Notes under the pieces: generated by a model
Told to the model about the DNA's origin: nothing
Database searches by the model: none
The model's input: the letters and a program-made list of their open reading frames with translations, nothing else
Position numbers and translations under genes: made by a program
Source of the DNA: Burhinus oedicnemus
Lineage: Eukaryota > Chordata > Aves > Charadriiformes > Burhinidae
NCBI GenBank assembly: GCA_008921705.1
Contig: VFFE01006810.1
Span: 630,299 to 694,298 of the forward strand
DNA length: 64,000 nucleotides
Reading direction: 5' to 3'
In this document: piece by piece, positions 13,208-64,000 of the stretch
Position numbering within the stretch: the first letter of the stretch is position 1
How the letters are laid out: every line of letters begins with the position of its first letter

Positions 13208-13212
13208 CTGGC
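13208..13212. repeat. Target-site duplication, right copy
   Basis: CTGGC directly follows the CA end of the LTR insertion and matches 12128-12132 exactly. Confidence 0.75.
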
Positions 13213-13420
13213 GTGGCATTGGCTTTCCTCCAGTCTTCAGGCACCTCGCCTGTTCTCCAGGACCTTTCAAAGATGATGGAGAGCAGCCCAGCAATGACTT
13301 CTGCCAGCTCCCTCAGCACTCGTGGGTGCATCCCATCAGGACCCATGGACTTGTGGATATCAGTTTACTTAACTGATCTCTAACTTGATCCGCCTCAGTT
13401 ATAGTTTTCCCATAAATTTC
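13208..13420 (-). mobile_element. CR1 LINE, 5' part separated by LTR insertion
   Basis: The minus strand reads MGPDGMHPRVLRELAEVIAG and then ERSWRTGEVPEDWRKANATP, the segment of CR1 ORF2 that comes just before the RT blocks found at 12132 and below. At the junction, ANATPV here and [10 protein letters not shown] there are consecutive in CR1. A weaker upstream piece with EADQVRDQLSKL (about 13370-13400) extends it. The upper boundary near 13420 is approximate. Together with the 10731-12132 part this is one 5'-truncated CR1 of about 1.6 kb. Confidence 0.88.
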
Positions 13421-16400
13421 AAAAGAGCAGCCACATAAAGTGAGGCAGCTGATCAGTTTCAGTTTTGACCATTTGGTGAAATGCAGCAGAGGCACTTGCG
13501 CTATCCATGTGAAAATCAACAGGGCTGACAGGAACATTTCATACCAAACTTGTCAGTGGAAAACACTGCTCCACCAGAGTACTGCATGACCTTGTTCTCT
13601 TTTAAGTAATTGATTGTTCAGGAAAAAAAAGATCCCTTATAAAATAAATATTTCAGCTTGGCATTACAGTCCTCATCAACTACACAACTGTATTGTCTTA
13701 ATTTCTGTTCCCTTTTTTTACATGTCTACTCTCCGGCACTACTTAACCTACAGCCAAATTTTCCAACCTGATATCAAACACTTGAGGCCTCTCTTCCTAT
13801 TACACGCTGCTCAGGAGCAGCTGCCTACACAGAAGTGCAACACTGTGTGTCATTAGGACCTTTTACAGCAATCAACAAGGCAAATGCACAGCAGAGGCCA
13901 TCAAACCTGGGTGAAGAGATTTCCCTTCTGTGGTGCTGTACAATATCACTAAGGTCTCCATTAACTTCTGGGGCACCTGAGCTACAGCAGTGCTGCAGTA
14001 AATTAAAAATCATCTGTGATTACTTTATGTTTGGTGCAAAGTAAGTTCAAAAGCACAGGACAGGTAGGGGAGAAAGTGACTAAAGATCTCCCATTTGACT
14101 AGACTAGAAACATGTGAACTGTAGTTAGCTACATTTATCCATACCATCAGCCAAACATGACCATATAATAAATGCTTGTTATTTCCAAGCAGGGTTGAGA
14201 GGCATGACCAAAGGTGAGCTTGGTGTGCAGGGGGTGCACAGTGCCAAAGACAGGGTCATTACAACCACACGACCCCAGCCCAAGACTTAAACGGAGCTTG
14301 CTTTCACTACTCTTCACAGACAAAACACTATGGGTATACTACATACCTGATACATATATAGAGAGATATACGTGTTTATGCACCTGCAGGGGTGCTGCTG
14401 GCAATGGCAGAGCTCTGAGCAGGATGGCTGAGCACTCATCGCTCCACCAACACTGGGGCCACCCAGCCCCATCCCTTTGGGATGGCAAGAAGAGGTACCA
14501 TTGGAGACCTTTGGCGTTGTGTTTTCCTGAACTGGTGTAAAAGCTTATTCCCAGATTAACAAAACTTGAAACAGTTATGCCTAGAACTATAAATGCCCAA
14601 TTCAAAACTGTTTGCAAATATTTCTTTAGTGTCATTTAGACAAACAAACAAAACCCCCCAAAACCAAACAAAAGTCCTACCAAAAAAAACCCTCAACCAA
14701 AAACCAAACACATACCCAATATCAGAATCAAATTCTTAAAAAAGTTTTTCTGTGCATGACAGCTTTTGAGGGATTATTCTGTAGTGCCACAAGAGGACAC
14801 TCTTAAACCACTTTTTTTTAACGAAGACCAGCAATTTACAAGTCATTTTGTATTTGGCGGTAAATACAGATTTCTGCTCCCCAGCAACACAGAAGATAAG
14901 GACACTTCTTCATAGTCACCAAATCTTGCTTGAGCTCAGAATTTAAGTAGTAAATAATTAATAAATATTGTTATTATATCTGCTTTAAAATTTCTAGCTC
15001 AACTGACAGCTGTGGCCCTTTATAAAAATTGCATAAGCTTTGGTTCTTACAGCTTTTTCTAATACTGTGCTTATTATACCTTTTCTCTGAAAGCATGTAA
15101 TATATTCTACACTTTCATTACAACATTGTTAGAAATTGCTATTTCTGTATGTTCAAAGTTGTGGTATCAGTACTCAACGTACCTGTCTTTAATTGCTCAA
15201 AGCAACTGGGCATGTATACTTTTTTAAAAAAATTATTTAGGAATTACATCTCTAGATAGGTTCATAAAATTAGTAGCAGTATTAAAAGTATTGAAATAAC
15301 TACAATGTCATTGCTTTATCATTATTTTAAAGACATCGGGTGCAATTTTTCTGTATAGAGCCAAGCAAGTAATTAGAATGTGTGAATTATACATTAAAAA
15401 CACCTGAGGTGATAAAACCCAGTCATCAGTTTGGAACAAAAGGCACACAAAAACGTAAAATATCTTGCTTCTTTATAGCAAACTCTGGTGGAACAAGTGT
15501 TTACAACAAAGAGATGTAGAATCTTCCTTCCTTTTGTTTATTATATGACTTGCAGTCAGTTCTGTGTCCTGAATTAAAACTAAAAAGAAAGTAGGTAAAT
15601 GATGAGTTAGTTTCTTTATATATACAACTTAACAATAAACTGATTAGGAACAATGGAGTTTAAGGTAGCTGGTGATGCTGATTACATTTGAGATAAACGT
15701 GTTTCATACATAACTTTGTTTTAAAGTTGCCATGGAGTTGAATGATACCATTAACCAAGCTAAGCAGGACTTCAGCACCTTTATTATAATGGTTAGTTGT
15801 TTTGGGGGGAGGAGAGGAACCTCAATACACTATTCAAAGCCTCAAAATTACACTTTTAACTTTGGCTTTCATCATAGCAGCAATTAAGGGGATGCAGGAG
15901 ACCACAATTACCATTGTCCTTACCAATGTGGCCAGCCCTGCGTTGTTCTGCTAAGTCTTACTTAAGCCCTTCACTTCTGTTTACCAATATTTGTTCCGTC
16001 TGATGTGGTACTACCAAAACAGCTTTTCCCACACTGCTAGCTCCTGTCTGATCCACTACAGCATTTCCAACAGGCTAAATCTACCACGCTGTCACCATAT
16101 CCAGGAAGGATTTGGATAAAGAAAACATGAAGAAACTCATAACAAAACAATCAGAGGTTCTTACACTTCTGAAGCATACCCAGTTTACAGCTGATAATAA
16201 TATGAACCACTGTGTTTTTTCTCTTTCTTCCTTTCCTCTTATAATCTATACGGGACGTGAACAGTTAGATAAATGTAGCTGCAAATAGGACTACACTCCT
16301 TGCTCTGTGTATCTCTGGAGAGAGTCAAACCCCTAGTATTAGCAAGGCTTCTGGTGCACATTCACAGTCATAAAATGTTTTAGCTAGATGTGAGGTCTGC

Positions 16401-17099
16401 TTTATTAATGCTCAGTAATGATTACATGATTGCAAATTTGCTGTATTCCTTTTTCTAAGTTGTTATTTTATTGATATTGTATCAATATCTCCAGCCCTGG
16501 GGGTGAGTATCGTGTGTTTTCAGAGTTCTGCTGATTGCTTTTTGCTAAATGCACTTCTCAGTGTCCTTCCAAGGGAGTCCTGATAACTCCAGAAGTCAAT
16601 ATGCAAAGTACAACCATAAATTCAGAGGTGTTTATTCACGCACAGGAGAGTAGAGACACCCACAGAGCCAAAATCTTTGAAACAGATGCTATTGTACTTT
16701 ATAAAGGTGCTGAGAGTGCTGGATCATAGTATAATTTGCTATAATTGTAGATTTCTAGCAAATATGTAAGGACAGCAAGTGCTGTAATGCAAGTCACAAA
16801 AGATAACTGTTAGAACACAATATATAGGAATCAGCTGTATGTGTTTTACAGCTCAGGAGAATTAGGAGTCAAAGTAGTACTCAATTGAGAAGGATGGGAA
16901 AGAAATTGGGAACTGTCTCTCACTTTAATGTTATTAGCATGCTTTCAGAAACACTCCTTTCATTGTAAAAGCTGCGCTTTTTGTAAATAACCAGAGGAAT
17001 GAAAAGGAAATATCCTTTTTAATGAACTGCCAAACATTTAGCCTGCCCTCTTATTGGCAAACACTGCTACAGCTGCACTTTTCCTATAAGCCAGGATGG
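13421..17099. other. Intergenic DNA with low-complexity tracts
   Basis: I recognise no exon here. An A/C-rich tract (about 14640-14715, runs of AAAC and CCAAAA) and a short palindrome GATATTG-TAT-CAATATC (16473-16489) are present. The rest is unremarkable AT-rich sequence. Confidence 0.5.
14640..14715 (+). repeat. A/C-rich low-complexity tract
   Basis: About 75 bases made almost only of A and C (AACAAACAAAACCCCCC and similar), with a few T and G. Confidence 0.8.
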
Positions 17100-17345
17100 C
17101 CAAACCACAGTTCACAGACAGCTCGAAGGCGGCCGTTGCAGTCCCTGGCCCCGGCGTAGCTCTGCAGCCTCCCCGCTCCATCAGCAGGAAGGGTCTGCGC
17201 GTGCATTTTAGGAAGCGCAGCCATTGCTGTGAAGGTAGATCAGGCTCCACCTGATCTCAAAGCGTTTTCTGGTGCTGGGTGTTCAGGGAGCTGCGCAGGG
17301 TAAGTGAAGCAGCAGGGAGCTGGGGATGGAGAGTGTGCGGGGGAC
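17100..17345. other. GC- and CpG-richer patch
   Basis: Local composition rises well above the flanks, with several CpG sites (GGCGGCCG, CCCCGGCG, CTGCGCGTGC). No convincing exon or TATA box was found. It could be a small unmethylated regulatory patch or a remnant of a GC-rich insertion; the sequence does not decide. Confidence 0.3.
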
Positions 17346-17779
17346 AGAGCCGTGGGCTATGCTCAAGTTCAGTGCCATGGTTTGGAGGTCCGGGATGTGT
17401 ATTACATTTGCACATGAGAGATGGCAGATGAAGGGAGGTTTAGGAAATCAGGATTTTGACAGGAGGTGTTTTGTGCTCTGTAGACCATAGCTGCCAAAAT
17501 GAGAACAGCAAAGGAGACTTTGATCAGAAGGACAAGATACACGAAGGAGGAAGTCGTGAGTACATGGCTGGTAATAGGAACTCTTTGTTTCCAGCCTCTG
17601 AGCTCCCCTCCCACACAAACATGCCACCTCTGCTATTGTAATGACAAAGGCACTGCTCACACATTAAAAGAAGAGATCAGTCCTTTCTCTGTGTACCCAT
17701 ACCACATCATGTTTCTTAGAGATGCATTGGTTTATCTCATTTCTGAGGTGCCAAAATAACTTTTGGGCAAAGCAGTGTT

Positions 17780-17810
17780 GGGGCAGGGGGGGGAAATGGG
17801 GGGAGAAGGG
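17780..17810 (+). other. Canonical G-quadruplex motif
   Basis: Four G runs of 4, 8, 6 and 3 are separated by CA, AAAT and AGAA. This satisfies the G3+N1-7 rule on the plus strand. It lies in intergenic DNA about 0.5 kb from the GC-richer patch at 17100. Confidence 0.75.
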
Positions 17811-20800
17811 AAGATAACTTCCCATCCATCTGTCACAGAGAAAATTGTGGGGTTAGAATAATGGTCTCAGAGGTAACAGAGTTAGTAATGTCTTTGGTGA
17901 GCCACCTGAAGAAAATACAACTCAGCTATTCTGGCTTAATACTGTGGACATACCAGGATTTCGGACTGAAATGGCACATGCCATCAGCTAGGCAAAACGA
18001 GTAAAGGAATGGTGGTCATCATGAGAGGTCATGAGATGCTATGTTACTGAGTTGGCATTCCAATGTTTATACACCCACTGAGTGAGGATTACAGCTGTTG
18101 ACTTAGAGCCCAAGAACAAGATTTAAGCAAACTTTGTGGTCAGATACTTTTTGGATTTGGATTTGCAGAAGTCCCTTTTTCCCATACCTAAAGTGTATCT
18201 CATTATCTGTGGGAAGTGGAATCTGAAGATTTGATCTGAGAAAAGTAGTGGACATATTACGTGACATTTCAGTTTTTATTGCCAGGTTCATTGCACTAGA
18301 ATTTAATCTCAAAATACCTGCAGCTCTCTCAAAACTTCATTTTCGGAAACTATTCCTGTGCGTAACACTGAAAATCAGAAAATATTTTAAAGTCGTTTTA
18401 AAACCAGACTTTTTGGAAGACATTACATTTAGTACATCTTTTTACTACAGATTCTAAATAGGATATATAGGACTGCAACTGAGAAGCTTTCCACGTTCTT
18501 CTGTCTACAGCTCTTTCCAGTAATACATGCCCTATTCAATCAATAGTTAATTATTCTTCAGTCAAAGAGATGTAACCTATTTCACCTTAATTTCTAGTCC
18601 ATTTAAACCAATTATGTCCTCTTCATGTTTTGTGACTAGCAATGAGTAGGTGGTATTTGTTCATCAGGACACTGATGAAGATTCTAGGGGCCACTTCACT
18701 TCTCTGAAGTATCTGCCATTTTGTGAGCCTAGCAAATATATCTGCATTGAAGTTAAAAGCAAGAAAAGTCAAAATGAAATAAATGGAGAAGGTAATTTTT
18801 CATGCTCATATTTCATTTTTATTTTTGTAACCATTTTTGCACTTCTCCACTACATGATTGTGAAGTAGAAATTAATGCCTTATTGTTCTTCACTGTAATG
18901 CAGAAGCACTGAGCTGTGGTCGGTTATAGCAGAAAAACTTTCCTGATAAAATTTACGCCACAGCTTTAAATTCCCACTGCATCATTAAGCATCACTTCAC
19001 AGGGAACAGACAGCGCCCATGTTTTCTAGGAGGCAGCTACGAGACATGTACAGGGCAAGATGTGAACTTTTGTAACAGTGTAAGATGGAATTGCAGCAGG
19101 GAGTTCATCTGGCTGAGATGAACTGCAACAGCCTGCCTTAAAAGAAAGCAACTGCAAGCAATACAGCTTCAAAATGTCACAGCAGCTCCTACAAATTTCT
19201 AAGGATAAGGCTGATGAAGGATTTGCCTTTGTAGAGGGATACAATGAAAGACATAAGACTACGGGATCACAGTCTTGTAGCATGGCATTTAACAGCCAGT
19301 AGAGACCTTCACAAGGTGTCTCAGAGGCCTTTTCCCCCATAAAACACAGCTATAAGAAAACCTACAGCAAATCCATGCAGACAGAAGAGACAATTACTTC
19401 TTTTGGGATTTAAACAAAAACAAAAAACAACAAAACAAAACAAAAAGTTGAGAAATGTACCTTGACATCCAAATGAAGTTTCTTGCATGAAAGTGCTGTG
19501 ATCTCCAGTTTGGCCAACACAGCTGTTGGCAAGTTCTAACAGTTACCTACAGCAACCATTAGTACCAATTAATGCAGCTTGATTTCTTCAAATGCACATT
19601 TGGCATGACATTTCAGTGAGTTGTAATTTTAGACAAATTTTGTGTGTCATTATTCAGAAAGAATTTATGAGGAATGCTGAATTTCTACCCAAACTACACA
19701 TACTATTTTCATAAACTGTGGTAAGTAATTAGAATGCAAACAATGTTGAAGAGGATATGCTGTATTCTTATGTTAAAGAAGGAATGCAATTGCTTTTGAA
19801 GGTAGAGTTTTAACTGAATAAATAGGTATACCTGTACTATATAGTCCTGGCCCTTTACGTTTCAAATCGCCAGAGACACCATTTAGATTTTGGCACTTTC
19901 TGTCCAGTACAGACGTGTCTGCATCTAAACGTTTTGTGTGCTCAGGAAGTAGCCTTGACTGCTCTGACTTAGCTCCCCAAAACGATGTTCAATTCCTCTT
20001 TGCAGACTGTATGTTTCTTACCAGATACTTTTGCACTGAGTTCCAAGCCAACTTAATGCAAGCAAGCTCCATCCAAAAGCTGCACAGCTTTGCTTGCGTA
20101 ACACTCTAACCAGATGCACTTACCAAAAGGTTGCAGCCGTGTATCTACAGCCAGGGCCTGACTTTAAAACCAGACTTCTCAATTTGCATTCTGTGTGTAG
20201 TAATTTTATTTTGGGACAAATTCGAGACTGTGACTAACTCTTAGGTGGTAACCGGGCAAACCATTAGGCCCTTGCATCTGAAGCCACGTTAGTAACATCT
20301 TATTCTAAAGCATTTTCTTAGTGTCTTGCCAGCTGATAAATAAAAAAAGGTATGTAAAAATAATTGTATGAGTCTTAGAAATCTGCACTACATCATGTAC
20401 TGACTAATTCTCAGTAAAAACTATTATTTACAAAACATCTTTCACCAAAAGAACTATCATAACTGCAGAAAGCTTTTCTCTAGTGTATTTTTATTAGGGA
20501 TTCCTGCCATCATATCAACATACAAAACAATCAGGATGTTGACATATAGAAATGTGAAATTCACTGTACAAAGATAAGGCTCAAGTTACAGGTATATTTT
20601 CCCCTTAGTCTCCATGAAATAAAACCGTTATTAATTCTTCCCAGAGTTGTGTTTATAAATGTTAGACAAACCACAAAATAGATTTCAAGTACATAACATT
20701 TTACACTATAATCCAAGCACAGACAGAAATACACAATACTGTACCTATACCATAATCCAAGTTTGTCATCCCCATCAATAAAATACTAGACTGCTACTCT

Positions 20801-21151
20801 CTCTGAACATGCCCAACCATATCCTTCTGTGTGTATTGGGTGGCCATAGAACTCTCATGATTTTCAGTTAAATTAGTTTGATAGACCAGAGAATATCAGG
20901 AAGGAAGGGGAGAACTGCAAAACCACCAGGCCTGAATGTATGCACATGGTTAGTAAAGGCAGTCACATGTGCACACACACATCTGCATTTAACCCTACAT
21001 AAAACCTCACTGCACTGCATATTTTCTGACATTATGTTCTCATGCAACTCACCTATTTTCTGACAGAGTTAAATCAAGCATAACAGTACTCCTGCTTCTG
21101 GAGTGCTGTAATTTACAGGGACAAGACTGTATTTTTGAGCATAGGATCTAA
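17811..21151. other. Intergenic DNA, no recognised gene
   Basis: Only short open frames without motifs were seen. An A/CA-rich stretch lies at 19411-19447. Downstream of FRMD3; any long 3' UTR isoform could reach into the upper part. Confidence 0.45.
19411..19447 (+). repeat. A-rich low-complexity tract
   Basis: Repeated CAAAA/CAAAAA units on the plus strand. Confidence 0.75.
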
Positions 21152-21156
21152 TTTTT

Positions 21157-21186
<30 letters not shown>
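21152..21186 (+). repeat. T tract
   Basis: About 35 bases that are nearly all T (one C). On the minus strand, the sense of FRMD3, it is an A tract and could be the tail of an old retrotransposed sequence or an internal-priming site. Confidence 0.9.
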
Positions 21187-21188
<2 letters not shown>

Positions 21189-21735
21189 GTAATTATCAGA
21201 TGTATAGAAGCCTTTATGGAGCTGTGTCTCCATAGTCCAGCAGGATGCCAGTTCTCACAGCCTTCACGAAACACCTTTTCCAACACCTTTGTTCAGAAAC
21301 AATGCAAATGAATAATTTCTTGTTATGGCTAAACGTCTACTTTAGTTCAGTCTCCATTTCTATTAGGCTTAATGATTATTACCTCATGGGAAAGGATCAT
21401 TTAGCTGCAAGTAGCACAAGAAGAAATACACGTCAAGTAACTAATCAATAATGATTCTTCTGGGGAACAGACTGGCAAGGACAAACAAAGACAAGAGAAA
21501 ACAGTCCATTGTTTAATTTAGCCTGTTAGATGGGAAATGAATAGCAACCCAAAAATATTCAACTAAGAAAAGGAACTCCTAAGCCCTTTAACTGTTTTGT
21601 TCTTTAAAAACTGGAGAAGATTAGAAGGGAAGGAGAAATCCTCTAAGGAAACTGCCATTTTCAAACTAGACATTTGCAAAGGCTTACATGAGAAAGCCAG
21701 GAAAAACTGATTCTCTGATACTGAAACTAAAGGAA

Positions 21736-22376
21736 TTTATTCAGTAGGAATTAGAGATGCTGTCACAGTGTGTTAAATGCACATCTAATAAAACAGCCTC
21801 AAATATGTCTCCAATTCATAAATCTCTAAGCAGGAGAGACTCTGAGGACAAAATCAGAGTTCCCTAGTTCAAACATGAAATACATCTGCACTAAGATCCA
21901 GGGTGGGAGAATAATAACTTTCTCCTCTTAAATACAACCTCTGTGGTACATTTGAGGGCCTTCAAATGTTCTCAGCATTGACAAGAATTTACTTAAGTAT
22001 ATTCTCTAAGCTATATTGGAATACCTTTAGATATACAAATCCATGTTACACGAAACAGCATTAGATCATGTAACTGGGCTCATAATAACAGGGAAAGAGG
22101 GTAAGTACGCTGCTATATGTGAAAGGAAGCATATTAGTACACACAGAAAATATGTTGCCTTAGAGATTAATAATAACGGGCATCAAGGATGAAGATGCAT
22201 CTCTTAAAGTGTTTAAGCTGTTAACTGTGAGTCAGTAGAATACTTTTATGTCAGCTGTACAGCCTAATGCTTTGCTTTTGAAAAGGAATACATTTTTCTT
22301 CTCTATCATTTTTAAAAGGAGGTCACTCACCTACTGATACAGCTAGGGTTTTGACTTTTTTTCTTTTTTTTCTTTT

Positions 22377-22432
<56 letters not shown>

Positions 22433-23375
22433 CTACTTACTATTATCTTCTTCCATGTTATGTACAATAACCTACATTTAGACTGAAGACTCACTGTCTT
22501 CCAAAACGTACTTGGACAATCTTGCTGAGACTTTCTACAGCACTGATAAAGTGTAAGAGAACCTGACAGGTAAGAGGAAGGATCAGTACTTTCAGTTCTG
22601 CTTACTTCCCCAAGCTTTACAACTGTGCCTTTCAGAAATTCCTCTGCGTACTTGGTGTCCTTTGACCTCCTGCAGGCAGCCCCTGCTGAACTTGAGTGAA
22701 CTTTCTATGTATTTCCCAAACCACAGTCCTTCTATATAAAGCTGTATTAAACTCATTCATTCTCCTGCCACTAGTTTAAAAACAAATCATTGCTAAAACA
22801 CTAAAAACACCCTACATGCCCTTGTGCATTATTCTTACCAATTTGTACATTTAAATAACATCAGAAGTTGTCTTTCGCTAAAAATTTACCAAAATATTTT
22901 AAACACATAAAAATGTAAAAAACCAAACAAACAGAAAAACAAACCAAAAACAAAAACTCAGCATAAACATTGCTTGTATAGGCATTGGTTAGAAGAGACT
23001 GCTGCACTAAGGAGTATATTCAAAAAAATTTTTCTTTCCATTTCATTGGATTTAGTGTGCTGGACTGAAAGGTTAAGGACAATGAAACTTATTGTGACCC
23101 CATCTTATATGATGTAATAGATGAGCTGAAAGTCTGAAATGCAATTAAAATAAAACTTCTTTTTGGTTACTGAAAGGTGACTGTACAAGCCTGTAACTAA
23201 AGGGACAATTTAAGTACATATTTTAAGTATGTAAAGGGAACTTAAGAACCTGAAGAGTCTGTAATGAACTGGATATGAAGACAGCTACCAACTGATGGCC
23301 CCGGGGCATTATGGAAAGCTGGCATGAACTGAAATTTTGAATATAGCCCTTAGTTCTATCATATTTATTTAAAAT
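21736..23375 (-). other. Probable FRMD3 3' UTR (extent inferred)
   Basis: This is the sequence downstream of the FRMD3 stop. A first AATAAA on the minus strand lies only about 5-10 bases after the stop (TTTATT near 23364 on the plus strand), too close for normal use. The next clear one is at 21741-21736, giving a UTR of about 1.6 kb. Further AATAAA hexamers occur near 20495 and 20212. An A tract of more than 70 bases (minus sense; the T tract at 22356-22432) lies inside this stretch. Which signal is used cannot be decided from sequence alone. Confidence 0.35.
22356..22432 (+). repeat. Long T tract
   Basis: Seventy-seven bases of T broken by only a few C at the 5' side, then an uninterrupted run of more than 50 T. 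In FRMD3 sense it is a long A tract in the probable 3' UTR. Its exact length in the assembly is unreliable, as for any long homopolymer. Confidence 0.93.

Positions 23376-64000
<40,625 letters not shown>

Overview
This window reads as bird nuclear DNA, AT-rich and gene-poor. Three CR1 LINE fragments carry the CR1 3' terminus: repeated ATTCTATG-like octamers beside the conserved GGTTGGAAGGGACC block. There are also two LTR-retroelement insertions of avian endogenous-retrovirus type. The only gene I can identify securely is the 3' two-thirds of FRMD3 (FERM domain containing 3, protein 4.1O) on the minus strand. Human 9q21, where FRMD3 lies, corresponds to the avian Z chromosome, so a Z-linked contig is a reasonable inference that the sequence itself does not prove.

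Layout. Positions 1-23375 lie downstream of FRMD3 and are mostly intergenic. They hold a decayed F-box-like exon (about 2098-2240, minus), a CR1 copy with an internal deletion (4655-5268, minus), a longer CR1 copy (10731 to about 13420, minus) split by a 1075-bp LTR insertion with a 5-bp target duplication (12133-13207), a G-quadruplex motif near 17780, and two long T tracts. Positions 23376-52307 hold eight FRMD3 exons on the minus strand. All have GT/AG junctions and their reading phases join without a break. They encode the last part of the FERM F3 lobe, the FERM-adjacent region, an acidic linker, one membrane segment and the C-terminal tail. FRMD3 introns contain a plus-strand CR1 tail (33878-34048), an assembly gap (32053-32191) and an ERVL-like LTR (about 44830-45626, plus). 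Positions 52308-64000 appear to be the next upstream FRMD3 intron; the exons for roughly the first 200 residues were not found and should lie beyond the window end.

The joined exons give 396 codons plus the last base of an Arg codon, which agrees with the C-terminal part of the roughly 597-residue mammalian protein as I recall it. I found no CRISPR array, operon, tRNA or rRNA gene, and nothing that amounts to an undescribed multi-gene system. The most informative non-gene features are the nested CR1/LTR structure, the F-box remnant, and a repeat/hairpin cluster just inside the donor of the first FRMD3 exon in the window.
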